Shown: positions 43,047 to 52,596, counted from the stretch's first letter. The stretch: 64,000 nt of DNA from Streptomyces silvae (GCF_016745505.1 NZ_JAERUC010000081.1:1-64000), one strand, 5' to 3'. Numbers and translations are program-made. Notes: generated by a model not told the origin, from the sequence alone.

Positions 43047-43667
43047 GTGACCACACACACGGGCCGGGTGGTCTCGGACCTCTCCGTCTCGGCCGACGGG
43101 TACTCGGCCGGGACGGGCCAGTCCGAGCAGCGTCCGTTCGGCGACGACGCGGGCGACGGCTGGGGGAACCGGCTGCACTCCTGGATGTTCGAGACCCCCG
43201 AGCTGCGGCAGGCCCAGCTCGACCAGCTGGCCTCGGTCGGCGCCTTCGTCATGGGCCGCAACATGTTCGGCCCCGTGCGCGGCCCGTGGGACCGGCGGTG
43301 GAAGGGCTGGTGGGGCGACGATCCGCCGTACCACGCACCGGTCTTCGTGCTCACCCACCATGCGCGCGAACCGCAGCCGATGGAGGGCGGCACCACGTTC
43401 CACTTCGTCACCGACGGCATCGACAGCGCCCTGCGGCAGGCACGTGAGGCGGCCGGGGACCGCGACGTGTCGATCCACGGGGGCGCGACCACCGTCAACC
43501 AGTATCTCGCCGCAGGGCTGATCGACGTACTGCGGCTGCACATCGTGCCGTTCACGCTCGGCGCGGGCACCCGGCTGTTCGACGGTGTGCCGCCGCTGGA
43601 TCTCGAACAGGTGGAGTCGCGGGCGGCGGATTCCGTCACCCATGTGACCTATCGCGTGCTGCGCTGA
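43047..43667 (+). CDS. Dihydrofolate reductase-family (RibD C-terminal type) protein
   Basis: 206 residues from a GTG with a perfect aggagg site 8 bases upstream; an upstream in-frame ATG lacks one. Motifs: VVSDLSVSADGYSAG, GAFVMGRNMF, PVFVLTHHAREP, SIHGGATTVNQYLAAGLIDV and HIVPFTLGAGTRLFDG. These enzymes use NADPH to reduce pteridine-like or other substrates; the actual substrate is rarely known. Its stop is followed by a 7-bp hairpin (ccccggg/cccgggg) that may act as a weak terminator. Confidence 0.88.
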   Translation: MTTHTGRVVSDLSVSADGYSAGTGQSEQRPFGDDAGDGWGNRLHSWMFETPELRQAQLDQLASVGAFVMGRNMFGPVRGPWDRRWKGWWGDDPPYHAPVFVLTHHAREPQPMEGGTTFHFVTDGIDSALRQAREAAGDRDVSIHGGATTVNQYLAAGLIDVLRLHIVPFTLGAGTRLFDGVPPLDLEQVESRAADSVTHVTYRVLR

Positions 43668-43834
43668 GATCCGGTCCCCGGGAGCCCCGGGGTACGGCCG
43701 TGCGGTGCTGTCGTACCCGCGGGGCCCGTGTTCGCCCTCGGGTTCCCTGCCGTGCAATGCTGAACAGCACGTGGATCACGGCGGGTAGCGGACGAAAGTG
43801 CAGGGTGAGGGCAGTGCGGCGGCGGGGCGGGACC

Positions 43835-46069
43835 ATGGTGTGGGATCGGTTCGCGGCCTCCGATCCGGGGCTGTTGCGTCTCACGGCCGGGCTGCGCACG
43901 GTCTCGGCGATCGCGCTCACCCTGGTGGTGCTGGCCCTGCTCGGCACCGACGTCTCCCACATGGTCACCGGTGCCATGACAGCGATGACGGCCACCTTCG
44001 CCGTCAAGGACAAGCTCGTACGCGACCAGGCGGTGACCCTCGCCCTGGGGCTGCCGGTCTCGCTGGCCGCCATGTCGCTGGCCGCCCTGCTGAACTCGCG
44101 GGTCGTCGCGGGTGACCTGTTCTTCGTGGTCCTCATCTTCGCCGCCGTCTACTTCCGGCGGTTCGGCGAGCGCGCCACCGCGCTGGGGCTCATCGGCTTC
44201 CAGATCTACTTCCTCGCCCTGTTCGTCGGTGCCTCGCCGTCCGCCCTGCCGGCGCTGTATCTGGCTCTGGCCGTCGGGTTCGGCTGCAGCGCGGTGGTGC
44301 GGTTCGGTGTCGTCCCGGAGACGCCCCAACGTGTACTGACACGGCTGCGCGACGCCTTCCGGATGCGTCTGGCCCAGCTCGTCTCCGTACAGATCGAACT
44401 GCTGGACGCCGGTCCGGAGCAGCTGGAGAAGGTGCTCGACGACATGCGGCTGCGTACGGCGCGGCTGCACGAGGCCGCGCTGATGATCCAGGGCCGGCTG
44501 GAGGAGGGCACCGAGGACGCGGACAAGGCGGCGCTGGTGCAACGCCGGGTCGCGGACGCCGAGATAGCCACGGAGCGGCTGGGCATGCTCCTGCTGAACG
44601 CCCGCAGCGTGGAGCGTGCGGACACCCTGACCCTTCATCTGCCGCACGCCCCGGTGCCGCTCACCGGGGACTGGAGGCCGGCCGAGGACGACGCGACGAT
44701 CGCTCTGCGCCGGGACCTCAAGGCCCTGCACCTCCTGGTGAGCCGGCCGGCGTCCCTCGACGGGGGCACGGCGGTGGCCCACATACGCAACAGGCTGCTC
44801 GGCTACCGCGACGAGGAGAGGCTTCCGGCCGCACCCTCGGGCATCCAGGACGCGTTCCGCGGAATCGGTGAGGCCGCCCGCGCCGTCCTGGGGCTGCGGC
44901 TCGCGCTGGACGGCCCCCAGGACGAGTCCGACGACTCCCCGGCCACCATCCGTTCCCGCGAGGAGTTCGACGCGGAGGACATCGCGCTCGCCTCCTCCGA
45001 GACGCCCGAGGACGAGGACCCGTCCGGGCTGCGGCGCCCCACCACGAGGGCTGCCTTCCAGGTCTCGGTGGGTTCGGTGCTCGCCATGATCGGTGGTGAG
45101 CTCCTCTCGGACCAGCGCTGGTACTGGGCCGTTCTCACGTGCTGGGTCGTCTTCCTCAACACCGCGTCCACCGGCGAGATCCTGATCAAGGGGTACCGGC
45201 GGCTCCTGGGCACCCTGCTCGGCGCCGTCGCCGGAGTGGCGCTGGCGGGGCTGGTCGGTGACCACACCTGGGTTTCGTTCGCCCTGGTGCTCGTCTTCAT
45301 CTTCGCGATGTTCTTCACCGCTCCGCTGTCGTACGCGGTCATGTCGTTCTTCGTGACGGCCATGCTGGGCCTGCTGTACACCTTGCTGAACTCGTACAGC
45401 TTCGACGTGCTGGTGCTGCGCATCGAGGAGACCGCGATCGGCGCGGCGTGCGGTGTCATCGCCGCCGTGCTGGTGCTTCCGGTGCGCACCGACCGCCGGA
45501 CCGACGAACTGCTGGGAACCGTCCTGGAACGGCTGGGTGACGTCGCGTCGGCAGCGGTGGAGCAGCTGTCCGGCGGGCCGGCGTCCGATCTGCTCAGCAA
45601 GGCGCGGGGGCTGGACACGGCACTGGACGAGCTGCGGGACTCCACCAATCCGCTGACCTACCCGATCACCCCGCTGCGCGGCCGGCGCCGGACCGTCCGC
45701 TATCTGGTGGCGCTCCTGGAGACATGCGCCTACCACGCCCGTTCGCTCGCGGCGACGGCCGAGCTCGTGCCGCACAGCAAGACGATCGCGGCGGACCCCC
45801 GGCTCCACCGGGCCGGGCAGCGGATCGCCCACAACATCCGGGTGCTCGCCGCGCATGTCGAGGAGGAGGGAGCGCGGGGCGAGGTCGAGTCCGGTGCCAG
45901 CATCGCCTCGACGCTGCGGGACGACGGCTCCGGCACCGAGCCCTCCGGCACGGTGACCTTCCGCGTGCTGCGTCATCTGCAGCGTCTCGACGAAGGGGTG
46001 GTCGGGCTCGCCCGCCCCCTGGACGTACCGGTGGCCGAGCGCACGGACGCGAAGGCCGTACGCGACTGA
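43835..46069 (+). CDS. FUSC-family membrane protein
   Basis: About 744 residues from MVWDRFAASDPGLLRLTAGL; a GTG at 43814 is an alternative start. Two blocks of roughly six membrane segments (about 20-170 and 420-550) are split by a soluble region with a coiled coil. This is the inverted-repeat plan of fusaric-acid-resistance/aromatic-acid-exporter proteins. Typical segments are TGAMTAMTATFAVKDKLVRD in the first half and QRWYWAVLTCWVVFLNTAST in the second. A soluble helical C-terminus follows. It probably exports aromatic or lipophilic compounds. A second member lies at 53520. Confidence 0.85.
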   Translation: MVWDRFAASDPGLLRLTAGLRTVSAIALTLVVLALLGTDVSHMVTGAMTAMTATFAVKDKLVRDQAVTLALGLPVSLAAMSLAALLNSRVVAGDLFFVVLIFAAVYFRRFGERATALGLIGFQIYFLALFVGASPSALPALYLALAVGFGCSAVVRFGVVPETPQRVLTRLRDAFRMRLAQLVSVQIELLDAGPEQLEKVLDDMRLRTARLHEAALMIQGRLEEGTEDADKAALVQRRVADAEIATERLGMLLLNARSVERADTLTLHLPHAPVPLTGDWRPAEDDATIALRRDLKALHLLVSRPASLDGGTAVAHIRNRLLGYRDEERLPAAPSGIQDAFRGIGEAARAVLGLRLALDGPQDESDDSPATIRSREEFDAEDIALASSETPEDEDPSGLRRPTTRAAFQVSVGSVLAMIGGELLSDQRWYWAVLTCWVVFLNTASTGEILIKGYRRLLGTLLGAVAGVALAGLVGDHTWVSFALVLVFIFAMFFTAPLSYAVMSFFVTAMLGLLYTLLNSYSFDVLVLRIEETAIGAACGVIAAVLVLPVRTDRRTDELLGTVLERLGDVASAAVEQLSGGPASDLLSKARGLDTALDELRDSTNPLTYPITPLRGRRRTVRYLVALLETCAYHARSLAATAELVPHSKTIAADPRLHRAGQRIAHNIRVLAAHVEEEGARGEVESGASIASTLRDDGSGTEPSGTVTFRVLRHLQRLDEGVVGLARPLDVPVAERTDAKAVRD

Positions 46070-46102
46070 GTTCCGGCCCCGGCGGGTGCGCACGGGGTGG
46101 CC

Positions 46103-46711
46103 TCAGCAGGAGCGGGTCCTGTCCTCGGCGTACTCGGTGACCGTCCACCGCTCCCCGTGCTCCAGCCTCGCCGTGGCCACGTGTCGCGCCGACAGGCCGT
46201 CCGGCGGCGGGAGGCGCCAGCCCGTCGTGGTGTCGAGGGTCTGCCATGCAGAGGTGTCCACGCAGTCCCTGACGGTCGCCGTGGGCGGCCGCTCGCCTAC
46301 GGCGAGGGTGGTGACCTCCGGGTCGTGCCGGAGGTCACCGCGCATCTGGGCCCCCTCCTTGTTCATCCGGTCCAGGTCCGCCTCGACGGCGGCCCACGCG
46401 CCGGGCGTCAGGTACAGCTCGAGGTCCGTCCCCTCCGCCGAGGCGGCCCGGTACGCCTTCGTCCGCTCCGCCCACATCGCGCCGTACGCCTTCAGGACCT
46501 CGGCCTCGGCCTCAGCGGGCGCCGGGAGACCGCGCGCGGCCGAGGCGACCGGCGCGGTGGTCGCGGCCGCCGCGTGCGCGCCCGCCGGCGGCTTCGCGTC
46601 ACCCTTGTCGTCCGTGCCGCTGCCGCAGCCGGCGATCAGGAGAGCGCATGTCGCGGCACCGCACCGGAGCACGACGCCCGCCCGGGAGCGCTTCTGCCGA
46701 GCCGTCACCAT
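46103..46711 (-). CDS. Putative secreted lipoprotein
   Basis: 202 residues from MVTARQKRSRAGVVLRCGAA, with lipobox LLIAGC. A longer in-frame start would put 19 extra residues before a normal signal sequence and was rejected. After an Ala/Pro linker comes a helical domain (AEVLKAYGAMWAERTKAYRA), then a beta-rich part with two Cys (DCVDTSAW and the terminal RSC) that may form a disulphide. Family unknown; the fold pattern is NTF2-like. It converges on the FUSC gene. Confidence 0.75.
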   Translation of the reverse strand: MVTARQKRSRAGVVLRCGAATCALLIAGCGSGTDDKGDAKPPAGAHAAAATTAPVASAARGLPAPAEAEAEVLKAYGAMWAERTKAYRAASAEGTDLELYLTPGAWAAVEADLDRMNKEGAQMRGDLRHDPEVTTLAVGERPPTATVRDCVDTSAWQTLDTTTGWRLPPPDGLSARHVATARLEHGERWTVTEYAEDRTRSC

Positions 46712-46868
46712 CAGTACCCCAACCAGCCGTCCGATATCGATCACCGGATCAACGACGCCCGCCCTCATCGGGTCACCGCCCGCACGGCTGAACTCCCCGC
46801 GCCTGACGCCGCCTTCGGCGCGTTCCCATCCTTGAACGGCAGTTGAGCTGCGGATCCCTCACGAGGTC

Positions 46869-46938
46869 TTGACTGCCTTCTGGTCTGTACCTATGGTCAC
46901 CGGTCAGCGCGATCGTTCAACACCCAGTGCATCGTTCA
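46869..46938 (+). promoter_or_regulatory. Promoter with paired repeats before the alginate-lyase-like gene
   Basis: TTGACT (46869-46874), a 17-base spacer and TATGGT (46892-46897) form a near-consensus housekeeping promoter. Two copies of atcgttca (46912-46919 and 46931-46938) follow just past the likely transcription start, where a repressor could block elongation. Confidence 0.55.
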
Positions 46939-46951
46939 CATAGACGAACGG

Positions 46952-48184
46952 ATGGCCCCCCACATGTCCCGCACACGCGCATCACACCGCACCAGAAGGC
47001 GCCCGGCGCTCCTGCTCACCGCCGCCGCCGCGACCGCCGCCCTGGTGGCCGGCATCCTCTCCCTGCCCGGCACCCAGCACGCGGAGGCCGCCCCCGCCGC
47101 CTTCGCGCACCCCGGAGTCACCGTCTCCAAGGGGCAGCTGGACTTCACCCGCGGCAAGGTCAACGCCGGCGCCCAGCCGTGGAAGGGCGCGTACGACCAG
47201 ATGATGGCGAGCAGGTACGCCGATCAGAACCGCACCGCCAAGCCCCGCGCGACCGTCGAGTGCGGCTCGTACTCGAACCCCAACTACGGCTGCACGGACG
47301 AGCGTGAGGACGCGATAGCCGCGTACACCAACGCGCTCGCCTGGTACATCACCCGCGACGAGCGGTACGCGAAGAAGTCGATCGAGCTGATGGACGCCTG
47401 GTCGGCGGTGATCAAGGACCACACCAACAGCAACGCCCCGCTGCAGACCGGCTGGGCCGGCTCCTCCTGGCCGAAGGCGGCCGAGATCATCAAGCACACC
47501 TACACGGGGACGTGGTCCAACTCGGGCCGCTTCGCGACCATGCTGCGCGACGTCTATCTGCCGAAGCTCATCAACGGCTCGAACTCCAACGGCAACTGGG
47601 AGCTGTCGATGATGGAGGCCGCCGTCGGCATCTCCGTCTTCCTCGACGACAAGACGTCCTACGACAAGGCCATGGCGAAGTTCCGGACGCGTACGGCCGC
47701 GTACGTCTACCTCGCCTCCGACGGCGCCGTGCCCAGGACCGTGCCGAGCCAGAACCTCGACACCACCGCGAAGATCGTCAACTACTGGCAGGGACAGTCC
47801 ACCTTCGTCACCGGGCTGACCCAGGAGACCTGCCGCGACTTCACGCACACCGGTTACGGCATCTCGGCCATCGCGCACATCGCCGAGACCAGCCGGATCC
47901 AGGGCCAGGACCTCTACGGCACGGACGTGGGCGAGCGGCTGCGGCAGGCGCTCGGCTTCCAGTCCAAGTACGAGCTCGGCGAGTCCGCACCGGGCTGGCT
48001 GTGCGGCGGATCGCTGCACACCGGCCTCGGCCCGGTCACCGAGGTCGGCTACAACGCCCTGCACAACCGCCTGGGCATCGCGATGACCAACACCCAGCGG
48101 CTGACCGAGCGGAACCGCCCGGCCGGCAGCAACAACCTCTTCGTGGCCTGGGAGACGCTGACCCACGGCGACAACCCGAACTGA
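46952..48184 (+). CDS. Secreted alginate-lyase-family protein
   Basis: 410 residues (an ATG four codons downstream is an alternative start). A basic n-region (SRTRASHRTRRRP) and hydrophobic core end near EAAPAAFAHPG, so it is exported. The mature protein is an (alpha/alpha)-toroid type alginate lyase: NALAWYITRDERYAKKSIEL, TGWAGSSWPKAAEIIKHTY, NGNWELSMMEAAVGISVF, and the C-terminal YGISAIAHIAETSRIQGQDL. These enzymes cleave uronic-acid polysaccharides by beta-elimination; the actual polymer is uncertain. Near-consensus promoter with repeat boxes upstream and a strong terminator downstream, so it is a monocistronic, regulated gene. Confidence 0.85.
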   Translation: MAPHMSRTRASHRTRRRPALLLTAAAATAALVAGILSLPGTQHAEAAPAAFAHPGVTVSKGQLDFTRGKVNAGAQPWKGAYDQMMASRYADQNRTAKPRATVECGSYSNPNYGCTDEREDAIAAYTNALAWYITRDERYAKKSIELMDAWSAVIKDHTNSNAPLQTGWAGSSWPKAAEIIKHTYTGTWSNSGRFATMLRDVYLPKLINGSNSNGNWELSMMEAAVGISVFLDDKTSYDKAMAKFRTRTAAYVYLASDGAVPRTVPSQNLDTTAKIVNYWQGQSTFVTGLTQETCRDFTHTGYGISAIAHIAETSRIQGQDLYGTDVGERLRQALGFQSKYELGESAPGWLCGGSLHTGLGPVTEVGYNALHNRLGIAMTNTQRLTERNRPAGSNNLFVAWETLTHGDNPN

Positions 48185-48199
48185 GCCGGCCGTCCATAG

Positions 48200-48243
48200 C
48201 CGTGGATGCCGCCCCCGCATACGGTCGGGGGCGGCGTCCACGG
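48200..48243 (+). terminator. Hairpin terminator
   Basis: Arms ccgtggatgccgcccccg and cgggggcggcgtccacgg, 18 bp with one wobble, 8-base loop, 15 bases after the alginate-lyase-like gene. Confidence 0.8.
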
Positions 48244-48319
48244 CGTCCGAGCCGGACCGTGCCGATCGCCCCGCACCCGGTCCGTCGGCCGGTCACCGGC
48301 ATGCTGTACGAAGAGCTGT

Positions 48320-48895
48320 GTGAACGAACAGACTCAGCCCGCGACGGTTCGCGTGTTCATCGCTCTCGCCCCGCCCGACCACGCGAAGGAAGAACTGGCC
48401 CGGGAACTGCGTGCCGCCCAGGACGCGTACCCCCTGATGCGCTGGAACCGCATCGAGGACTGGCACATCACCCTGGCGTTCCTCGGGGAGCTTCCGGTCG
48501 GCACCGTTCCGCTCCTGCACGGACCGCTGGCCGCCCTCGCGGCGGACCACCGGCCGCCCCGGCTGGCCCTGCGCGGCAGCGGTGTCTTCGACGACCGGGT
48601 GCTGTGGAGCGGGATCGAGGGAGACCTCGACGAGCTGCACATGCTCGCCGCGGACGTACGTTCCGCGGTCAAGGCCTGCGGTGTCACCTTCGAGGAGCGG
48701 CCCCTGCGCCCCCATCTGACCCTGGCCCGTGCCCGCCGTGGGGATCTGACCTCGGCAGCGGAGATCGCCGAGGGGTTCGCCGGGTTCAGCGGCCTGCGGT
48801 GGCCCGCCGGACGTCTGCATCTGGTCGGCAGCAACGCCGGCCGGAGCCGTGGGCCCATCCACTACCGCGACATCGAGGCCTGGCCCCTCGGTTGA
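48320..48895 (+). CDS. thpR: RNA 2',3'-cyclic phosphodiesterase (2H superfamily)
   Basis: 191 residues from the GTG at 48320 (VNEQTQPATVRVFIAL). It has both catalytic HxT motifs: WHITLAFLGE and PHLTLARARR, about 120 residues apart. The PLMRWNRIEDWH approach to the first motif is also typical. These proteins (LigT/ThpR) hydrolyse 2',3'-cyclic phosphate ends of RNA. A start further upstream would read through the terminator hairpin and was rejected. No obvious partner gene. Confidence 0.9.
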   Translation: MNEQTQPATVRVFIALAPPDHAKEELARELRAAQDAYPLMRWNRIEDWHITLAFLGELPVGTVPLLHGPLAALAADHRPPRLALRGSGVFDDRVLWSGIEGDLDELHMLAADVRSAVKACGVTFEERPLRPHLTLARARRGDLTSAAEIAEGFAGFSGLRWPAGRLHLVGSNAGRSRGPIHYRDIEAWPLG

Positions 48896-48967
48896 GCCCA
48901 GGGCTGCACGGACGCGCCGAACGGCCCGGGCATAAACTGCGCACAGCACCGACGGGGGGCGCAACGT

Positions 48968-51016
48968 ATGACGGCCGGGACGGTTCACAGGTGGGAGTCG
49001 ACGCTCGACTCCGTGGTGGTGTACGAGCAGGGTGCGCTCTGCCGACGCCTTGCCAGGGGCGGCGTGCCACCGGACGGCAGGGTCCGGGTGACAGGACTGC
49101 CCCGCTCGCTGGACCCGGGTTCGCTGCGGGCCCGCGTCCTCGGCGCCCACGGGGTGCGCGTCGGTGAGGCCCGGGTGGAGGTCGAGGCCGAGCCTCTCGG
49201 TGCGCCGGCGCCCGAGGGGCTGCGGAGCAGGGTCGAGCGGTTGCGCGAGGAGTACGCGGCGGCGCGAGGGCGCCGGGACCACCAGCTGGGCCTCATCGAG
49301 GAGATCAGGGCGCTGCGCCCCGTCCCTCCGGCCCGCAGGCGTGAGGACGGGCACCGTCGCACCCCGGTCGACGCGTGGCTGGAGCTGGGCGGCTTCGTGG
49401 ACGAACGGCTGACGGGGCTTCACACCCGCCTCGTCGAGCTGGAGGAGGCGCTGCGGAGTGCCGAGCACGAGCTCGGTGTCGCCGAGGACGAACTCGCCCG
49501 TGCCTCCACCGACGTACCGTCGGCGCACGTGGGGACCACCGTCTCGGCCGTCCTGACGGTCGATGTGTCCGGCGCCGACGACCCGGGTGCCGAGGTGGGG
49601 ATCGAGCTCGAGTACGGGGTGCCGGGTGCCCTCTGGGTGCCGGCCTACCGGCTGGCCTACCGTCAGGGCGAGGGCGGAGGACGTCTGGTGCTGCGCGCCT
49701 CGGTGGCCCAGCGCACCGGCGAGGACTGGACCGGTGTGGCCGTCGGCCTGGCCACGGCCGACCTGCGGCGCGGGACCGGCCTGCCGAAGCTCCGTTCGAT
49801 CCGGATCGGGCGCAGTCAGCCGACGTCCGCGCCTTCCGGCTGGCGCGAGCCTCCGGCAGGTCTCGCGGACCTGTTCACCGGGTACGACGGGGCACGCCCC
49901 CGTCCTGCCACGGCCGGTGTGCCGGTGGCCGGCGCCGCGGGGGCCCTTCCGCCTCCGCCTCCGCCGCCGATGGCGTACGGAGCGCCTCCCGTCGGGGGGC
50001 TTCCGGCACCGGGGGGTGCCTCGCCCGAGGCCTTCGACGGCCGGATGCCCGCCCCGGCGCAGCCGGCCCGGGCGCGCAGGGGCGGCGGGCCCGGTTACGG
50101 TGCCGCGCCCTCCCCGGCTCCCGCCGCCGCGGCCCCCTCGGCGCCCGGAGGCGCGCCGCCGCCCGCTCAGCCGCCCGGTCCTCCGCGGCCCAGCGGCGCC
50201 GAGCTCGACTACGCCGCGCTCGTCCTGTCCGGCCCCGACGAGCAGAGGGACCGCAGGGGGAGGCTGTTCCCCGGCGCCTCCTTCGATCCGGTGGCGGCCG
50301 AGTACCGGCGCCGCGCCGAGTCGGTGGCCGCGCTGCCGCTGCCGGGGCATGCCGTACGGCCCCGGGAGTCGGCAGGTTCCTTCGACCACCGCTTCGACAC
50401 GGCCGCCCGCGTGGACATTCCGTCGGACGGCACCTGGCACACCGTCACCGTGGGGGAGATCGCCGTCGGCATGCACACCGAGTACCTGTGCGTACCGTCC
50501 GTGGAACAGACCGTGTACGCGACCCTGGTGCTCTCCAACTCCACGGACCAGGCCCTGCTCGCCGGTCCGGTGGACGTCACCGTCGACGACGACTTCCTTC
50601 TGACCGCCGCCCTGCCCACGCTCGCTCCCGGCGGTGTCCGCAGGGTGGGGCTCGGGCCGGCGGAAGGCATCCGGGTCACCCGTCGTACGAACCTGCACGA
50701 GTCCACGTCGGGGCTGCGCAACAGCACCACGGTGCTCGACCACCGCGTCCATGTGGAGCTGGCGAACCGCCTCGCCGGCCCCGCCACGGTCGAGGTCCGC
50801 GAACGGGTGCCGGTCACCTCCGAACCCGATGTCAGGATCGAGGAGCGGGCCGACTGGTCTGCGCCCGGGGAGGGCCCGGGGCCCGATCGTCACGCACCGG
50901 GGACCCGCGTCTGGCGGGTGGACCTTCCCGCCGGTGGCACCGCCGTGCTCGACGGCGGCTACGAGATCAGAATGCCGGCCGGCAAGGCCGTCGTCGGCGG
51001 CAACCGCAGGAGCTGA
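48968..51016 (+). CDS. DUF4139 / MuiA-like protein, first of a tandem pair
   Basis: 682 residues. The N-terminal DUF4140-type strand domain (LDSVVVYEQGALCRRLARGG) is followed by a coiled coil (about 85-175: VERLREEYAAARGRRDHQ, then VELEEALRSAEHELGVAEDE). The DUF4139 body begins LWVPAYRLAYRQGEGGGRLV with QRTGEDWTGVAVGLATADLR. It is interrupted at about 300-410 by a Pro/Ala/Gly-rich, probably disordered insertion. The C-terminus (VDLPAGGTAVLDGGYEIRMP) is typical. No signal peptide. The family is named after mucoidy inhibitor A; its molecular role is not known. The next gene is a shorter paralogue 8 bases downstream. Confidence 0.85.
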   Translation: MTAGTVHRWESTLDSVVVYEQGALCRRLARGGVPPDGRVRVTGLPRSLDPGSLRARVLGAHGVRVGEARVEVEAEPLGAPAPEGLRSRVERLREEYAAARGRRDHQLGLIEEIRALRPVPPARRREDGHRRTPVDAWLELGGFVDERLTGLHTRLVELEEALRSAEHELGVAEDELARASTDVPSAHVGTTVSAVLTVDVSGADDPGAEVGIELEYGVPGALWVPAYRLAYRQGEGGGRLVLRASVAQRTGEDWTGVAVGLATADLRRGTGLPKLRSIRIGRSQPTSAPSGWREPPAGLADLFTGYDGARPRPATAGVPVAGAAGALPPPPPPPMAYGAPPVGGLPAPGGASPEAFDGRMPAPAQPARARRGGGPGYGAAPSPAPAAAAPSAPGGAPPPAQPPGPPRPSGAELDYAALVLSGPDEQRDRRGRLFPGASFDPVAAEYRRRAESVAALPLPGHAVRPRESAGSFDHRFDTAARVDIPSDGTWHTVTVGEIAVGMHTEYLCVPSVEQTVYATLVLSNSTDQALLAGPVDVTVDDDFLLTAALPTLAPGGVRRVGLGPAEGIRVTRRTNLHESTSGLRNSTTVLDHRVHVELANRLAGPATVEVRERVPVTSEPDVRIEERADWSAPGEGPGPDRHAPGTRVWRVDLPAGGTAVLDGGYEIRMPAGKAVVGGNRRS

Positions 51017-51024
51017 CAGACGCC

Positions 51025-52587
51025 ATGACCACGACTTCGAAGCCGATCGCCCTTCCCGTCACCGCGGTGACCTGCCTGGAGGACCGCGCGCACGTCGAGC
51101 GTGCCGTCGTGCTCGACCTGGAGGCAGGGGTCCACCGGCTGCGTCTCGGTCCGGTCAGCGCACTGGCGGTCGACCGGACGCTCCACGCCGAGCTGACCGC
51201 CGATCATCCGGCGGCCGTGCTCGACGTCCGGATCACCCGCAGCTGGACACCGCGCGGGCCGGTACCTCATGCCGAGGAGGACTCAGCGCTGCGCCTGCGG
51301 GTGCACACGCTGCGGGGCGAGCAACTCGCGCTGGAGCAGCGGCGCGACCGGCTGGAGGCCCGACGGGACCTCCTCGGCCGGCTGGCGGCCGATCTGTTGC
51401 GGGACATCGGCGAGGGCGCGGGCGCGGGTGAGACGGACAGCGCCCGCTGGGCCGGTGAGCTGGACAAGGTCGACGAGGAACGGGCCTCGTGCGGGGAGCA
51501 GTTGCGTACCGTGGAGGGCGAGCTGGCCGCCCTGGCCGATGAGCTCGGGCAGACCGAGCGGGCGGTCGACGCGTCGGAGGAGGAGCCCGCTGAGCTCGTC
51601 GGTCATGTCGAGCTGACCGTGGAGTGCGCGGCGGCCGGGCCGGTCGGGCTGGGGCTGAGCCATCTCACCTCGTGTGCGCTGTGGCGGCCCGCCTACCGGG
51701 CGGTGCTGGACGGCGGCTCCCTGACGCTGGAGACCGATGCGATGGTCTGGCAGCGCACCGGCGAGGACTGGTCGGACGTCAGGCTGACGCTGTCGACGGC
51801 CCGTTCGGCGCTGGCCACCGACCCGCCGCAGCTGGGCGAGGACCGGCTGACGCTCACGGACCGCTCCGCCGCGGAGCGCCGCACGGTCGGCGTCGAGCTG
51901 CGCGAGGAGGAGATCGGGGACCTCGGTCCCGCCCCGGTCGTGGGTCTGCCGGGGGTGGACGACGGCGGGGAGGTACGGGTGTTGCGGCCCCCGGCGCCCG
52001 TCTCCGTGCCTGGCGACGGGCGGGCGCACCGCGTGCCGCTGTCCGGTTTCAGCACCGCCGCGCGCAGTGAGTACGCGTGCTCCCCCGAGCTGTCCCCTCT
52101 GGTCACCCGGGTCGTACGGTTCGACAACCTGGCCGGCCATGCGCTGCTCGCGGGGCCCGTGGACCTGGTCCGCGGCAGCGGATTCGCCGGCCGCGGCACG
52201 CTGGAGTTCACCGCCCCCGGGGCTCCGGCCGAGCTGGCGTTCGGCAGTTGCGACGACCACCGGGTGGTCCGGCACACCGAGGAGACGCGGGAGACCGCCG
52301 GTATCACCCAGCGGAGCGTCATCACCCGTACGGTGCGGCTGCACCTGTCCCGGTTCTCCGCTCCCGGCGAGCGGGGGGAGCGGGTGGTCGTCCTGAGGGA
52401 GCGGCTTCCGGTCTCCGAGGTCTCGGCCGTGGAGGTGCGCCTGCGCCGGGAGTCCTGCTCTCCCGAGCCGGACACGGTCGACGCCGAGGGCATCGTCCGC
52501 TGGGACGTCACGCTGCCGCCCGACGGCCACCGCACGGTCACCCTGGTCTACGAGATCTCGGCGAGCGCCAAGGTCACCGGGCTCTGA
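51025..52587 (+). CDS. DUF4139 / MuiA-like protein, second of a tandem pair
   Basis: 520 residues from the ATG at 51025; its ggag site lies inside the end of the upstream gene. Same plan as the preceding protein: TAVTCLEDRAHVERAVVLDL, coiled coil (about 90-185), then LWRPAYRAVLDGGSLTLETD with WQRTGEDWSDVRLTLSTARS, and the C-terminus WDVTLPPDGHRTVTLVYEIS. It lacks the Pro-rich insertion of its neighbour. The QRTGEDW signature is shared by both. Likely a heteromeric pair acting together; function unknown. Confidence 0.85.
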   Translation: MTTTSKPIALPVTAVTCLEDRAHVERAVVLDLEAGVHRLRLGPVSALAVDRTLHAELTADHPAAVLDVRITRSWTPRGPVPHAEEDSALRLRVHTLRGEQLALEQRRDRLEARRDLLGRLAADLLRDIGEGAGAGETDSARWAGELDKVDEERASCGEQLRTVEGELAALADELGQTERAVDASEEEPAELVGHVELTVECAAAGPVGLGLSHLTSCALWRPAYRAVLDGGSLTLETDAMVWQRTGEDWSDVRLTLSTARSALATDPPQLGEDRLTLTDRSAAERRTVGVELREEEIGDLGPAPVVGLPGVDDGGEVRVLRPPAPVSVPGDGRAHRVPLSGFSTAARSEYACSPELSPLVTRVVRFDNLAGHALLAGPVDLVRGSGFAGRGTLEFTAPGAPAELAFGSCDDHRVVRHTEETRETAGITQRSVITRTVRLHLSRFSAPGERGERVVVLRERLPVSEVSAVEVRLRRESCSPEPDTVDAEGIVRWDVTLPPDGHRTVTLVYEISASAKVTGL

Positions 52588-52596
52588 GCCGCTGGT

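Noticed and set aside
43649-46093. An 814-codon minus-strand open frame over the FUSC gene
   Set aside because: The plus strand encodes a clear duplicated membrane protein; the minus-strand product is a low-complexity Arg/Gln/Gly/Val sequence.
49375-51024. The second DUF4139 gene extended upstream to 49375
   Set aside because: The extra 550 codons lie wholly within the preceding gene in another frame and are Arg-rich; the ATG at 51025 begins the family's conserved N-terminus.
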